Shown here one piece after another: positions 18,240-26,912 of a stretch of DNA of 64,000 nt; positions within the stretch are counted from its first letter, which is position 1, and each line of letters begins with the position of its first letter. A model generated the notes under the pieces. That model saw nothing but the letters and a program-made list of their open reading frames with translations, did not search any database and was not told the origin of the DNA. Location: contig NZ_CP108414.1 of NCBI RefSeq assembly GCF_035978755.1, forward strand, positions 4,774,001 to 4,838,000, written 5' to 3'. The stretch is from Streptomyces sp. NBC_01298 (GTDB lineage: Bacteria > Actinomycetota > Actinomycetes > Streptomycetales > Streptomycetaceae). The translations under genes were made by a program, and so were the position numbers.

Positions 18240-18374
18240 TCGCCCAGCGTGACGGCTCGGCCGGGTCCGGCGCAGCGATTTTTCGCCCTTCTTCCGAACC
18301 TGGACTCCCTCTATCGCGTTTCCAAGATACGGAATACATTTTCCGCTGAACTGCCACTCAAGGGGAAGAAAAGT

Positions 18375-19250
18375 ATGACAAACAGTGCGTCTCTGTCTCT
18401 GTCTCGGCGGGCCACCGCCGAGCTCGTCGGCACCGCCGCCCTCCTCGTGGTCGTCATCGGATCGGGAATCCAGGCCGCGGCCCTCACCTCCGATACGGGC
18501 GTCGCCCTAGTCGCCAACTCGCTCGCCTCGGCCATCGGGCTCGGGCTGATCATCACGCTCTTCGGGCCGCTCTCGGGCGCCCACCTCAACCCGGTGGTCA
18601 CCCTCACGGCCTGGTGGGGCCGGCGCAGCGGTGGCGAAGGAGTCGGCGGCCGGGAGGCCCTGGTCTACGTGGCGGCCCAGACCGCCGGGGCCATAGCCGG
18701 CGCGGTCCTCGCGGAAGCGATGTTCGGCCGCGTCCCCGGAGCCTTCTCCACCCAGGTCCGCGACGGCGGACACCTGCTCGTCGGGGAGGTCGTGGCCACC
18801 GCCGGGCTGGTCCTGGTGATCCAGGGCCTCGGCCGCATCGGCCGGCCGAAGCTGATCCCGGCCGCGGTCGCCGCCTACATCGCCGCCGCGATCTGGTTCA
18901 CCTCCTCCGGGTCCTTCGCGAACCCGGCCGGCACCATCGGGCGCAGCTTCAGCGATTCCTTCACCGGCATCGCCCCGCAGTCGCTGCCGGGGTTCGTCGC
19001 CGCCCAGCTCGTCGGCGGGATCCTCGGCCTGATCCTCGCGGCAGTGCTCTACGGGACCATCGGCCGGGCGGCCGCCGACGCGACCGCCGAAGCGGCTGAC
19101 GCCACGGGCACTGCCAACACCAGCAGCACCGTCGGTACCAGCAGCACCGTCGGTACCAGCAGTACCGTCAGCACTGTCGGCACCGTCAGCACCAGCATTC
19201 CGGTGGCCGAAACCAGCACGCCCGGACCGGCGTTCCAGACCGCCGTCTGA
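18375..19250 (+). CDS. MIP/aquaporin-family channel
   Basis: A 291-residue membrane channel with six predicted helices. The first pore loop reads HLNPVV (NPV instead of NPA) and the second [10 protein letters not shown] (regular NPA). AqpS-like members with altered loops conduct small solutes or metalloids such as arsenite; there is no ars gene nearby. The C-terminal 55 residues are cytosolic and Thr/Ser-rich with TSSTVG repeats. AGGGGAAG precedes the ATG. The upstream 135 bp, shared with kptA, are AT-richer than average and probably hold divergent promoters. Confidence 0.88.
   Translation: MTNSASLSLSRRATAELVGTAALLVVVIGSGIQAAALTSDTGVALVANSLASAIGLGLIITLFGPLSGAHLNPVVTLTAWWGRRSGGEGVGGREALVYVAAQTAGAIAGAVLAEAMFGRVPGAFSTQVRDGGHLLVGEVVATAGLVLVIQGLGRIGRPKLIPAAVAAYIAAAIWFTSSGSFANPAGTIGRSFSDSFTGIAPQSLPGFVAAQLVGGILGLILAAVLYGTIGRAAADATAEAADATGTANTSSTVGTSSTVGTSSTVSTVGTVSTSIPVAETSTPGPAFQTAV
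19119..19172. repeat. 18-bp tandem repeat in aquaporin tail
   Basis: Two perfect copies and one diverged copy of ACCAGCAGCACCGTCGGT encode the TSSTVG hexapeptides. The unit is a multiple of three, so length can vary in frame. Confidence 0.8.
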
Positions 19251-19285
19251 CGCTCCGGGACAGGTTCCCCACAGGTCTGGCTGAC

Positions 19286-19294
19286 TTGTCCACA
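19286..19294 (+). other. DnaA box with two near-boxes
   Basis: TTGTCCACA, the Streptomyces DnaA box consensus. Flanking near-matches lie at 19265-19273 (TTCCCCACA) and 19336-19344 (reverse of TAGTCCACA). All fall in the 105-bp gap between the convergent aquaporin and merR genes. Confidence 0.6.
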
Positions 19295-19302
19295 GCCCTT
19301 TG

Positions 19303-19319
19303 TGTCGGTTTCGCCGACA
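19303..19319. terminator. Small hairpin between convergent genes
   Basis: TGTCGG and CCGACA form a 6-bp stem around TTTCG, followed by AAAA on the plus strand. A weak bidirectional terminator. Confidence 0.4.
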
Positions 19320-19355
19320 AAAGTGCGATCCGGCCTGTGGACTACTGAGCGAGCA

Positions 19356-20270
19356 CTACCGGCCTCCGCGGTTGGCCAGATCGTTCATCGTCCGGGCCTG
19401 CAACTCCCGCTCCGTGGCGGCCCGGACGAACTCCGCCACATGGTCGGGCCCCACCAGCTCCTGCACCGCCCGTACGGTCTCCGCGGGCAGGGCCACCGGA
19501 GCCGGCCCGGACGGCTGCGGGGTTCCGACGGCCCCGAGGTGGCGCTGCAGGTGCCGGGTCGCGAAGAGGCGCATCGCCCGGGCCAGTTCCGCGTCCACCG
19601 TCTGCTGCGCCAGCGGCCGCAGTCTGCGCACCATCGTCGCCGCCTCGGCCGCGTCGGAGTCCGTGGGGGGCACGGCCCCCAGGTACCGGGCGAAGACGTG
19701 CTCCGTGGTGAACTCCAGGAAGCGCGAGGCGATGAGCTCCACCTGGCCGCGCAGCTCCCGCAGATGACCGGTGATCGCGGGCAGCGGGACCCCCGCGGCG
19801 TACAGCTCGGCCGCCACGGACAGTTCCTGCGGAGACGGTACGAGGAACTGGTCCGGTCGATCCGGGATCCGCTCCAGCACGCCCAGTTCGCACGCCTCGC
19901 CGACCGCTTCGTCGTCGGGCATGCCGCCGAACCGTTCGTTCAGCTCGTCCCGGCTTATCCGGGCCGCCTCCTCGTCCGTCCACGGCCCGTGCACCTCGGC
20001 CACCAGCCCGAGGACCCCGCCGAGCCCGCGGCCCGCGTCCCAGGCCTCCAGCAGTTCCTTGATCGAGGCCAGGGTGTACCCGCGGTCCAGCAGGTCGGCG
20101 ATCTGGCGCAGCCGCGCCAGATGCGTGTCCCGGTAGACGTTGGAACGGCCTCGCCGCTCCGGCTTCGGCAGCAGACCGCGGTCCTGGTACGCCCGGATCG
20201 TGCGGACGGTCGCACCGCTGTGGTGCGCCAGATCCTCGATCCGGTACTCGGCTACTGCCTGCTCGGACAA
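19356..20270 (-). CDS. MerR-family transcriptional regulator
   Basis: A 304-residue regulator. The N-terminal winged helix reads YRIEDLAHHSGATVRTIRAYQDRGLLP, followed by the MerR wing and a long helical C-terminal domain without a clustered cysteine metal site, so an organic effector is more likely than a metal. The best start is a TTG at 20270: AGGGAG overlapping the stop codon of the preceding gene sits at the right distance, and no ATG/GTG is available near the conserved N-terminus. Last gene of the M24-ephD-PF10118 operon, which it probably regulates. Confidence 0.85.
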   Translation of the reverse strand: MSEQAVAEYRIEDLAHHSGATVRTIRAYQDRGLLPKPERRGRSNVYRDTHLARLRQIADLLDRGYTLASIKELLEAWDAGRGLGGVLGLVAEVHGPWTDEEAARISRDELNERFGGMPDDEAVGEACELGVLERIPDRPDQFLVPSPQELSVAAELYAAGVPLPAITGHLRELRGQVELIASRFLEFTTEHVFARYLGAVPPTDSDAAEAATMVRRLRPLAQQTVDAELARAMRLFATRHLQRHLGAVGTPQPSGPAPVALPAETVRAVQELVGPDHVAEFVRAATERELQARTMNDLANRGGR

Positions 20271-20280
20271 TCCCGGCTCC

Positions 20281-21204
20281 CTACGACATGGCGGCTCGGC
20301 CGACCGCGCCCGCAGCTGACCGGGCGGCAGGTGAAGCCGCGAGGTACTCGACCGCCCTGCGCAGCGAGCCCTCCTGCGAGGGATGGTACGACCGCCGCAG
20401 GTAGCGGGGTATGGCCGCGGCGAGCTCTCTCCAAGTGGGCAGCAGACCCTTGGCCACGGACCGGTTGTGCTCGCGCAGCGCATAGCGGGTCCGTCCGCGC
20501 AGTTCGGGGTCGTTGCGCAGGAGGTACGAGGCCCCCGCGATCCACAGCCAGCCCATGACCGGCGCGACCACGGCCATGCCCCCGACCCGGCGGGCGTAGC
20601 GGGGCAGGCCGGCTCCGCCGCAGTGCTGGTACATGTCGAAGGCGACCGAGCGGTGCTCCACCTCCTCCGCGCCGTGCCAGCGCAGCAGGTCGAGCATGAC
20701 CTCGTCCGCTCCGGCCGTGTCCAGCCCCTCGGCGCCGAGCACCCAGTCCCCGAGGACCGCCGTGAACTGCTCGATCGCGGCGACCAGCGCGAGCCGGAAG
20801 CGCAGCCACTCCTGCGCGGTGATCGGGGCGCCGAACGGCGGGGTCTCCCCCAACAGCCTCTCGAAGAGGAAGTCCACGTACTTCGTGTACGCCTCGGTGG
20901 GCAGCCGCTGTTCGGAGAGGTGGTCCAGGACGTAGGAGTGCTGCACGCTGTGCGTGGCCTCCTGGCCCATGAACCCCTTCACGTCGCCGCGCAGCCGCGG
21001 GTCCGTGACCAGGGGCAGGGCCTCCTTGAAGACCTTCACGAACCACCGCTCACCGGCCGGCAGCAGCAGGTGCAGCACGTTGATGACGTGGGTGGCGGTG
21101 GGCTCGTCCGGTATCCAGTGCAGCGGGGTGGTCTTCCAGTCGAAGGCCACCCGGCGCGGTGCGATCGGGCCCTGGGCAGCCCTGCCCAGGGCCGCCCCGC
21201 TCAC
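20281..21204 (-). CDS. PF10118-type metal-dependent hydrolase-like protein
   Basis: A 307-residue protein of the family annotated as predicted metal-dependent hydrolase. Helical, with conserved acidic/His motifs GQEATHSVQH and HGAEEVEHRSVAFDMYQH that resemble ferritin-like di-iron ligand sets (ExxH), and a hydrophobic segment MAVVAPVMGWLWIAGASYLL. Members often lie beside EphD-like or fatty-acid modifying genes. GTG start overlaps the stop of the ephD-like gene (GTGA). Oxygenase activity by a di-iron centre is my inference. Confidence 0.78.
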   Translation of the reverse strand: MSGAALGRAAQGPIAPRRVAFDWKTTPLHWIPDEPTATHVINVLHLLLPAGERWFVKVFKEALPLVTDPRLRGDVKGFMGQEATHSVQHSYVLDHLSEQRLPTEAYTKYVDFLFERLLGETPPFGAPITAQEWLRFRLALVAAIEQFTAVLGDWVLGAEGLDTAGADEVMLDLLRWHGAEEVEHRSVAFDMYQHCGGAGLPRYARRVGGMAVVAPVMGWLWIAGASYLLRNDPELRGRTRYALREHNRSVAKGLLPTWRELAAAIPRYLRRSYHPSQEGSLRRAVEYLAASPAARSAAGAVGRAAMS

Positions 21205-22982
21205 AGCTTGGGCTCCAGTTTCGCGAACCGCCGCAGGGCCCCCGGCGCGAACCGGGACATCCACAGGGCGCCCTTGGACTCGGGGGTCACCGGAACCACG
21301 GCCTGGTTCTTCACGACCGCGAGCAGGATCGCGTCCGCGACCTTCTCCGGCGGGAAGTTGCGCAGCCCGTAGAGGCGCGAGGACTTCTGCTGGCGCCGCT
21401 TCTCCTCTGCCTCGTCCACTCCGGCGAAGCGGGAGGTGGCGGTGATGTTGGTGTTGACGATGCCGGGGCAGATCGCCGACACCCCGATCGACTTCGAGGC
21501 CAGCTCGGCCCGCAGGCATTCGCTGAGCATCAGCACCGCCGCCTTGGAGGTGCTGTACGCGGGCAGCGTCTTGGAGGGCAGGTAGGCGGCGGCGGAGGCG
21601 GTGTTGACGATGTGCCCGCCCTGGCCGCGCTCGGCCATCTGCCTGCCGAAGAGCCGGCAGCCGTGGATGACGCCCCACAGGTTGACGTCGAGGACCTTCT
21701 TCCAGTCCTCGGCGGTCGTGTCCAGGAACGGTCCCGACAGGCCGATCCCGGCGTTGTTGACCAGGACGTCCACGATCCCGTACTCGGAGGCGACCTTCTC
21801 GGCGAGCTTCTCCATGGCCTGTTCGTCGCTGACGTCGACGCACTCGCCCCAGGCCTGCGGGGAGCCGACCAAGCGCGCCATGTCGGCGGTACGGGCGGCG
21901 CCGTCGGCGTCCCGGTCCACGCACACCACACGGGCGCCGGCCTCGGCGAACGCGAAGGCGGTGGCCCGTCCGATGCCGCTGGCGGCTCCGGTGACCAGGA
22001 CCAGCTGGCCACCGAAGCGGTCCGCGTACCGGCCCGGGGCCTTCTGCTCCGGTGCCCGCGTGGCGGGCTCCTCCCGGGAGGTGACGAACTCGGTGATCCA
22101 CGCGGCCAGCTGGTCGGGCCGGGTCCGCGGCACCCAGTGCTTGGCCGGCAGGGTGCGGCGCACCAGGTCCGGGGCCCACAGATCCAGATCGTCGTAGAGC
22201 CGCTCGGAGAGGAAGGCGTCCCCGGTGGGGGTGATCAGCTGCACCGGTACGTGGGCGTACGCGTCGGCGCGCGGCCGGCGCATCCGGGGCCGGACGTTGT
22301 CCCGGTAGAGCCAGGCACCGTGTGCGGCGTCGGAGGGCAGGGAGGCCGTGGGGTAGTCCCCGGCCGGGACCTTCTCCAGCCGCTCCAGCATCTTCGGCCA
22401 GCGCTTGCCGAGCGGACCGCGCCAGGCCAGCTCCGGCAGTACGGGCGTGTGCAGCATGTACACGTACCAGGACTTGGCGCCCTGGTTCAGCAGCTGGGCC
22501 GCCCGGCGCGGGGTGGGCCGGGCCATCCGCTTCTTGATCCAGTGCCCGAAGTGGTCCAGGGAGGGCCCCGACATCGAGGTGAAGGAGGCGATCCTGCCCT
22601 CGGTCCGGGCGACCGTCGCGAACTCCCAGCCCTGTACGGAGCCCCAGTCGTGGCCGACCAGGTGCACCGGGCGGTCCGGGCTGACCGCGTCGATGACCGC
22701 GAGGAAGTCGTCGGTCAGCTTCTCCAGGGTGAACCCGCCGCGCAGCGGCTGCGGCGCGGTGGAGCGCCCGTGGCCCCGTACGTCGTAGAGCACGACGTGG
22801 AAACGGGAGGCCAGCCGCTCGGCGACCGGCGACCAGACCTCCTTGCTGTCCGGGTAGCCGTGCACCAGGACCACGGTCGGCCGGTTCGCGTCGCCGAGTT
22901 CGACGACGCACAGCTCGACCCCGCCGGTGCTCACCCGGCGCTCGCGCCCGCCCGCCAGGCCCGCGTCCGTCATTGCGCTCAT
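21201..22982 (-). CDS. EphD-like alpha/beta hydrolase-SDR fusion
   Basis: A 593-residue two-domain enzyme. Residues 1-300 form an epoxide-hydrolase-type alpha/beta hydrolase: VLVHGYPDSKEVW oxyanion motif and GHDWGS with the nucleophilic Asp. Residues 325-593 form a classical short-chain dehydrogenase: TGAASGIGRA for NAD(P), NNAG, and the YxxxK pair in AYSTSKAAV. The same domain order and length occur in M. tuberculosis EphD, which acts on epoxidised mycolic acids. Streptomyces lacks mycolates, so another lipid epoxide or hydroxy-lipid is the likely substrate. The ATG overlaps the stop of the M24 gene. Confidence 0.88.
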   Translation of the reverse strand: MSAMTDAGLAGGRERRVSTGGVELCVVELGDANRPTVVLVHGYPDSKEVWSPVAERLASRFHVVLYDVRGHGRSTAPQPLRGGFTLEKLTDDFLAVIDAVSPDRPVHLVGHDWGSVQGWEFATVARTEGRIASFTSMSGPSLDHFGHWIKKRMARPTPRRAAQLLNQGAKSWYVYMLHTPVLPELAWRGPLGKRWPKMLERLEKVPAGDYPTASLPSDAAHGAWLYRDNVRPRMRRPRADAYAHVPVQLITPTGDAFLSERLYDDLDLWAPDLVRRTLPAKHWVPRTRPDQLAAWITEFVTSREEPATRAPEQKAPGRYADRFGGQLVLVTGAASGIGRATAFAFAEAGARVVCVDRDADGAARTADMARLVGSPQAWGECVDVSDEQAMEKLAEKVASEYGIVDVLVNNAGIGLSGPFLDTTAEDWKKVLDVNLWGVIHGCRLFGRQMAERGQGGHIVNTASAAAYLPSKTLPAYSTSKAAVLMLSECLRAELASKSIGVSAICPGIVNTNITATSRFAGVDEAEEKRRQQKSSRLYGLRNFPPEKVADAILLAVVKNQAVVPVTPESKGALWMSRFAPGALRRFAKLEPKL

Positions 22983-23848
22983 GCCGCCTTCTCCTCAGCC
23001 CAGCGCCGCACGTGCGGCAGATCGTCGTCCAGCCAGTACGCGCTCTCCTCGGGGTCCCGGGAGTCGGTGACGACCAGGATCTCCTCGAACTTCGCGCCGG
23101 TGCCCCGGAAGCCCAGGTGCGGCTCCACCGCCCACAGGCCGGGTTGCGGCGGGTGGTCGGAGAAGCGGTACGGGCTCCACAGCGGGGACCAGCCCTCGCG
23201 GTGGCCGCGCAGGGCGTCGGAGGCCAGCCCCTTCAGGGCCTGGGTGCCGAACCCGAACGCGGTCGGGGCCCAGCTCCGCTCCTTGACCCGGTCTATTTTG
23301 TGCGCGATGACGCCGAACGGGTAGGCCCGGTGCCGGTTCGTGTACCCCTGGGCGATCATCAGCCGCTCCACCTCCTCGTAGATGTCGCGCAGGGAGCGGC
23401 GCTCGCGGACCTGGTCGAGGATCAGCACGCGGTGCGCCTGCAGATCTGACATGAGCCGGTCCTGCACCGGGTTGAGGCCGAGGCTGCCCGAGTACCCGAT
23501 GTCCGCGGTGTGGCCCTTGTAGACCGGGGCCATGTCGAGGATGAACGGCATCCCCGGCTCCAGGGCCCGGTTCGTCGGGAAGAACTGCAGGGGGATCTTG
23601 AAGCCGGTGAAGGCGGTCCGGTCCCCGAACCACGCGAACGGCATGTGGAACCAGTCCCGCACCCCCCGCTCGCGCAGCCAGTCGCGCTGCATCCGCGCGG
23701 CCTCGCGCTCGGTCACGCCGGGGCGCAGCTGCGCCGCGACGGCTTCCGCGCACTCGTAGGAGAGGCGCTGCACCTCCTTGAACCCGCGCAGCTCGGCGGA
23801 GAGCTCCGTGGTGCGTCGCTTCGTGCGTTGCCTGGTGTCCCCAGCCAT
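22979..23848 (-). CDS. M24-family metallopeptidase (aminopeptidase P-like)
   Basis: A 289-residue protein with the pita-bread fold. The five metal ligands can be traced: FILDMAP, HTADIGYSG, the His in VIAHKID, AVEPH and the Glu of KFEEIL. It lacks the N-terminal domain of true aminopeptidase P, so it may be a small prolidase-like enzyme or have a non-peptidase role. Start chosen at MAGDTRQRTKRR; an upstream in-frame ATG (23908) would add 20 less likely residues. First gene of a four-gene operon with ATGA/GTGA overlaps. Confidence 0.82.
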   Translation of the reverse strand: MAGDTRQRTKRRTTELSAELRGFKEVQRLSYECAEAVAAQLRPGVTEREAARMQRDWLRERGVRDWFHMPFAWFGDRTAFTGFKIPLQFFPTNRALEPGMPFILDMAPVYKGHTADIGYSGSLGLNPVQDRLMSDLQAHRVLILDQVRERRSLRDIYEEVERLMIAQGYTNRHRAYPFGVIAHKIDRVKERSWAPTAFGFGTQALKGLASDALRGHREGWSPLWSPYRFSDHPPQPGLWAVEPHLGFRGTGAKFEEILVVTDSRDPEESAYWLDDDLPHVRRWAEEKAA

Positions 23849-23886
23849 GCCAGCCGTCCGTCCATGTAGCCGTACGCGCCCGTAAC

Positions 23887-23908
23887 TTGACACTGATGAA
23901 TGTGACAA
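23887..23908. promoter_or_regulatory. Imperfect palindrome upstream of the M24-ephD-merR operon
   Basis: TTGACAC, eight bases, then GTGACAA: dyad symmetry with one mismatch per half, 39 bp upstream of the first gene. It is a candidate operator of the MerR protein encoded at the end of the operon. Nothing else is recognised in the 227-bp gap except the DnaA box at 23944. Confidence 0.35.
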
Positions 23909-23943
23909 TGACCGGAGATCACGTCAAGGCCCGTGCACGGACC

Positions 23944-23952
23944 TGTGGACAA
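23944..23952 (-). other. Isolated DnaA box
   Basis: TGTGGACAA, the reverse complement of the consensus TTGTCCACA, in the gap between divergent operons. Confidence 0.5.
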
Positions 23953-24075
23953 ACTTGTCCGGTACGCATCAGCCCTACGTCAGCCTTATGTCGGGGTCCG
24001 TAGTCCTGAAGGCGGAGAAGGGATCCAGCTCCAGGTCTGACGATCCGGGCCCGGTGCGCCACTAACGTCGTTCAC

Positions 24076-25113
24076 GTGACTGTCATCGCGACCGAAAGCC
24101 TGAGCAAGCGGTACCCCCGAGTGACCGCCCTCGACCGGCTCTCCCTGGACATCGGACCCGGAGTTACCGGGCTCGTGGGTGCCAACGGAGCCGGCAAGTC
24201 CACGCTGATCAAGATTCTGCTGGGACTGTCCCCCGCCACCGAGGGCACCGCCGCCGTGCTCGGACTCGACGTAGCCACCCATGGCAGCGCGATCCGCGAG
24301 CGCGTCGGCTACATGCCCGAACACGACTGCCTGCCCCCCGACGTCTCGGCCACCGAGTTCGTCGTGCACATGGCGCGCATGTCGGGGCTCCCGCCGACCG
24401 CCGCCCGCGAGCGCACCGCGGACACCCTGCGCCACGTGGGGCTGTACGAGGAGCGGTACCGCCCCATCGGCGGCTACTCCACCGGCATGAAGCAGCGCGT
24501 CAAGCTCGCCCAGGCGCTGGTCCACGACCCGCAGCTGGTCCTCCTCGACGAGCCCACCAACGGCCTCGACCCGGTCGGCCGTGACGAGATGCTGGGCCTG
24601 ATCCGCCGCGTCTACACCGACTTCGGCATCTCGGTCCTGGTCACCTCCCACCTGCTCGGCGAGCTGGAGCGGACCTGCGACCACGTCGTGGTCGTGGACG
24701 GCGGCAAGCTGCTGCGCTCCAGCTCCACCAGCGACTTCACCCAGATCACCACGACCCTCGCGGTCGAGGTCACCGACTCCGACACCCACCCGGACGGCAC
24801 CGCCGCCCTGCGCAAGGCGCTCACCGAAGCGGGAGTGACGCTGCACGCGGGCGAGGAGGCGGGCCTGCCCGGAGCCGGCCACATCCTCCTCGTCGAGGCC
24901 GACGGTGAGGCCACGTACGACATCGTCCGCGACACGGTGGCCGATCTCGGCATCGGGCTGGTCCGCATGGAACAGCGCCGCCACCACATCGCGGAGGTCT
25001 TCCGCGACAGTGACGCGGCGGCCGCCCGGGCCGAACAGTTCGCAGCCCAGTCCGCCCAGGCCGCCGCCTGGGCCGCCACCCAGCAGAAGGGAGCCGGTTC
25101 CGATGGCGCCTGA
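24076..25113 (+). CDS. ABC transporter ATP-binding protein (first pair)
   Basis: A 345-residue ATPase. Walker A is GANGAGKST near residue 38, the signature is YSTGMKQR, Walker B is LVLLDEPTNGLDP, and a 110-residue C-terminal extension ends in an Ala/Gln-rich helix. Typical of ABC-2 type exporters. It starts with GTG and no clear ribosome site, so may be leaderless. It overlaps the next gene by 11 bases, heading an ATPase-permease-ATPase-permease operon. Substrate unknown. Confidence 0.88.
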   Translation: MTVIATESLSKRYPRVTALDRLSLDIGPGVTGLVGANGAGKSTLIKILLGLSPATEGTAAVLGLDVATHGSAIRERVGYMPEHDCLPPDVSATEFVVHMARMSGLPPTAARERTADTLRHVGLYEERYRPIGGYSTGMKQRVKLAQALVHDPQLVLLDEPTNGLDPVGRDEMLGLIRRVYTDFGISVLVTSHLLGELERTCDHVVVVDGGKLLRSSSTSDFTQITTTLAVEVTDSDTHPDGTAALRKALTEAGVTLHAGEEAGLPGAGHILLVEADGEATYDIVRDTVADLGIGLVRMEQRRHHIAEVFRDSDAAAARAEQFAAQSAQAAAWAATQQKGAGSDGA

Positions 25114-25990
25114 CACCTCGACCCAGATCCACAACATCGGCTACCGGTCCTACGACGGCCCCCGGCTCGGCCGCTCCTACGCCCGCAAGTCGCTCTTCGC
25201 GCAGTCGCTGCGCGGCGCCTACGGACTCGGCCGCTCGGCCAAGTCCAAGGTGCTGCCGATGCTGCTCTTCGCGGTGATGTGCGTCCCCGCGCTGATCATC
25301 GTCGCGGTGGCCATCGCGGTACCCGGCTCCACCTCGCTGCCGATCAAGTACACGACGTACGCGATGACCACGCAGGTGATCGTCTACCTCTACCTGGCCT
25401 CCCAGGCCCCGCAGTCCGTCTCGCGGGACCTGCGGTTCAAGACGGTGCCGCTCTACTTCTCGCGGCCCATCGAGCGCGTCGACTACGTCCTGGCCAAGTT
25501 CGCGGCCATGGCCTCGGCCCTGTTCATCCTCACCGCCACCCCGCTGCTGATCATGTGGATCGGCTCGCTCCTGGCGAAGTTCGACTTCGGGGACCAGACC
25601 AAGGGATTCGGGCAGGGACTGGTGTCGGTACTGCTGCTGTCACTGCTGTTCTCCGGCCTCGGCCTGGTCATGGCCGCGCTCACCCCGCGCCGCGGCTTCG
25701 GCGTCGCCGCCATCATCGCCGTGCTCCTGATCCCCTACGGCGCCGTGTCGGCCGTCCAGGCCATCGCCGACTCGACGGGCTCGACCGGGGTCATCGAGTG
25801 GCTGGGCCTGTTCTCCCCGATGAGCCTCATCGACGGCCTGCAGACCGCCTTCCTCGGCGCCGACTCCGGCTTCCCCGGCGGCGCGGGTCTCTCGGGCGCC
25901 GCCGGCTTCGTCTACCTGCTCGTCATCCTCGGCCTCATCGCCGGCTCCTACGCCGCCCTGATGGCCCGCTACCGGAAGGCCGGGCTGTGA
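25103..25990 (+). CDS. ABC-2 type transporter permease (first pair)
   Basis: A 295-residue protein with about six hydrophobic helices after a cytosolic N-terminus (MAPDTSTQIHNIGYRSYDGP). GGGAG inside the preceding gene serves as ribosome site. It partners the upstream ATPase. Its stop overlaps the start of the next ATPase gene (GTGA). Confidence 0.85.
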   Translation: MAPDTSTQIHNIGYRSYDGPRLGRSYARKSLFAQSLRGAYGLGRSAKSKVLPMLLFAVMCVPALIIVAVAIAVPGSTSLPIKYTTYAMTTQVIVYLYLASQAPQSVSRDLRFKTVPLYFSRPIERVDYVLAKFAAMASALFILTATPLLIMWIGSLLAKFDFGDQTKGFGQGLVSVLLLSLLFSGLGLVMAALTPRRGFGVAAIIAVLLIPYGAVSAVQAIADSTGSTGVIEWLGLFSPMSLIDGLQTAFLGADSGFPGGAGLSGAAGFVYLLVILGLIAGSYAALMARYRKAGL

Positions 25991-26898
25991 GCATCATCGA
26001 CATCGACCACACCTCCCGCTGGTTCGGGAACGTCGTCGCCGTCAACGACGTGACCATGCGCATCGGTCCCGGAGTCACCGGCCTGCTCGGCCCCAACGGC
26101 GCCGGCAAGTCCACCCTCATCAACATGATGGGCGGCTTCCTCGCGCCCTCCACGGGCACCGTAACCCTCGACGGCACCGCGATCTGGCAGAACGAGCAGG
26201 TCTACAAGCAGATCGGTGTCGTGCCCGAGCGCGAGGCCATGTACGACTTCCTCACCGGCAAGGAGTTCGTCGTCGCCAACGCCGAACTCCACGGTCTCGA
26301 AGAGGCGGCCGCCCAGCGGGCCCTGGCCACGGTCGAGATGGAGTACGCGCAGGACCGCAAGATCTCCACGTACTCCAAGGGCATGCGCCAGCGCGTGAAG
26401 ATGGCCTCCGCCCTGGTCCACGACCCCTCCGTGCTCCTGCTCGACGAACCGTTCAACGGCATGGACCCGCGCCAGCGCATGCAGCTCATGGAGCTGCTGC
26501 GGCGGATGGGTGACGACGGCCGCACCGTGCTGTTCTCCTCGCACATCCTGGAGGAGGTCGAACAGCTCGCGTCCCACATCGAGGTGGTCGTCGCCGGCCG
26601 GCACGCCGCCTCCGGCGACTTCCGCAAGATCCGCCGCCTGATGACGGACCGCCCGCACCGCTACCTCGTCCGCTCCTCCGACGACCGGGCCCTCGCCGCG
26701 GCCCTGATCGCCGACCCCTCCACCGCCGGGATCGAGGTGGACCTCAAGGAAGGCGCCCTGCGCATCCAGGCCGTCGACTTCGGGCGCTTCACCGAGCTGC
26801 TGCCGCGGGTCGCCCGCGAGCACAACATCCGGCTGCTGACGGTCTCGCCTTCCGACGAGTCCCTCGAGTCGGTCTTCTCCTACCTCGTCGCGGCCTGA
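25987..26898 (+). CDS. ABC transporter ATP-binding protein (second pair)
   Basis: A 303-residue ATPase with Walker A GPNGAGKST, signature YSKGMRQR and Walker B VLLLDEPFNGMDP. It is clearly paralogous to the ATPase two genes upstream but lacks the long C-terminal extension. Start codon GTG overlaps the permease stop. Confidence 0.88.
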   Translation: MSIIDIDHTSRWFGNVVAVNDVTMRIGPGVTGLLGPNGAGKSTLINMMGGFLAPSTGTVTLDGTAIWQNEQVYKQIGVVPEREAMYDFLTGKEFVVANAELHGLEEAAAQRALATVEMEYAQDRKISTYSKGMRQRVKMASALVHDPSVLLLDEPFNGMDPRQRMQLMELLRRMGDDGRTVLFSSHILEEVEQLASHIEVVVAGRHAASGDFRKIRRLMTDRPHRYLVRSSDDRALAAALIADPSTAGIEVDLKEGALRIQAVDFGRFTELLPRVAREHNIRLLTVSPSDESLESVFSYLVAA

Positions 26899-26912
26899 AG
26901 GAGCTGGCACCC

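Noticed and set aside
24070..24080. GTTCACGTGAC before the ABC operon as a seventh parS
   Set aside because: Only the central CACGTG and neighbours match; several core positions differ from GTTTCACGTGAAAC.
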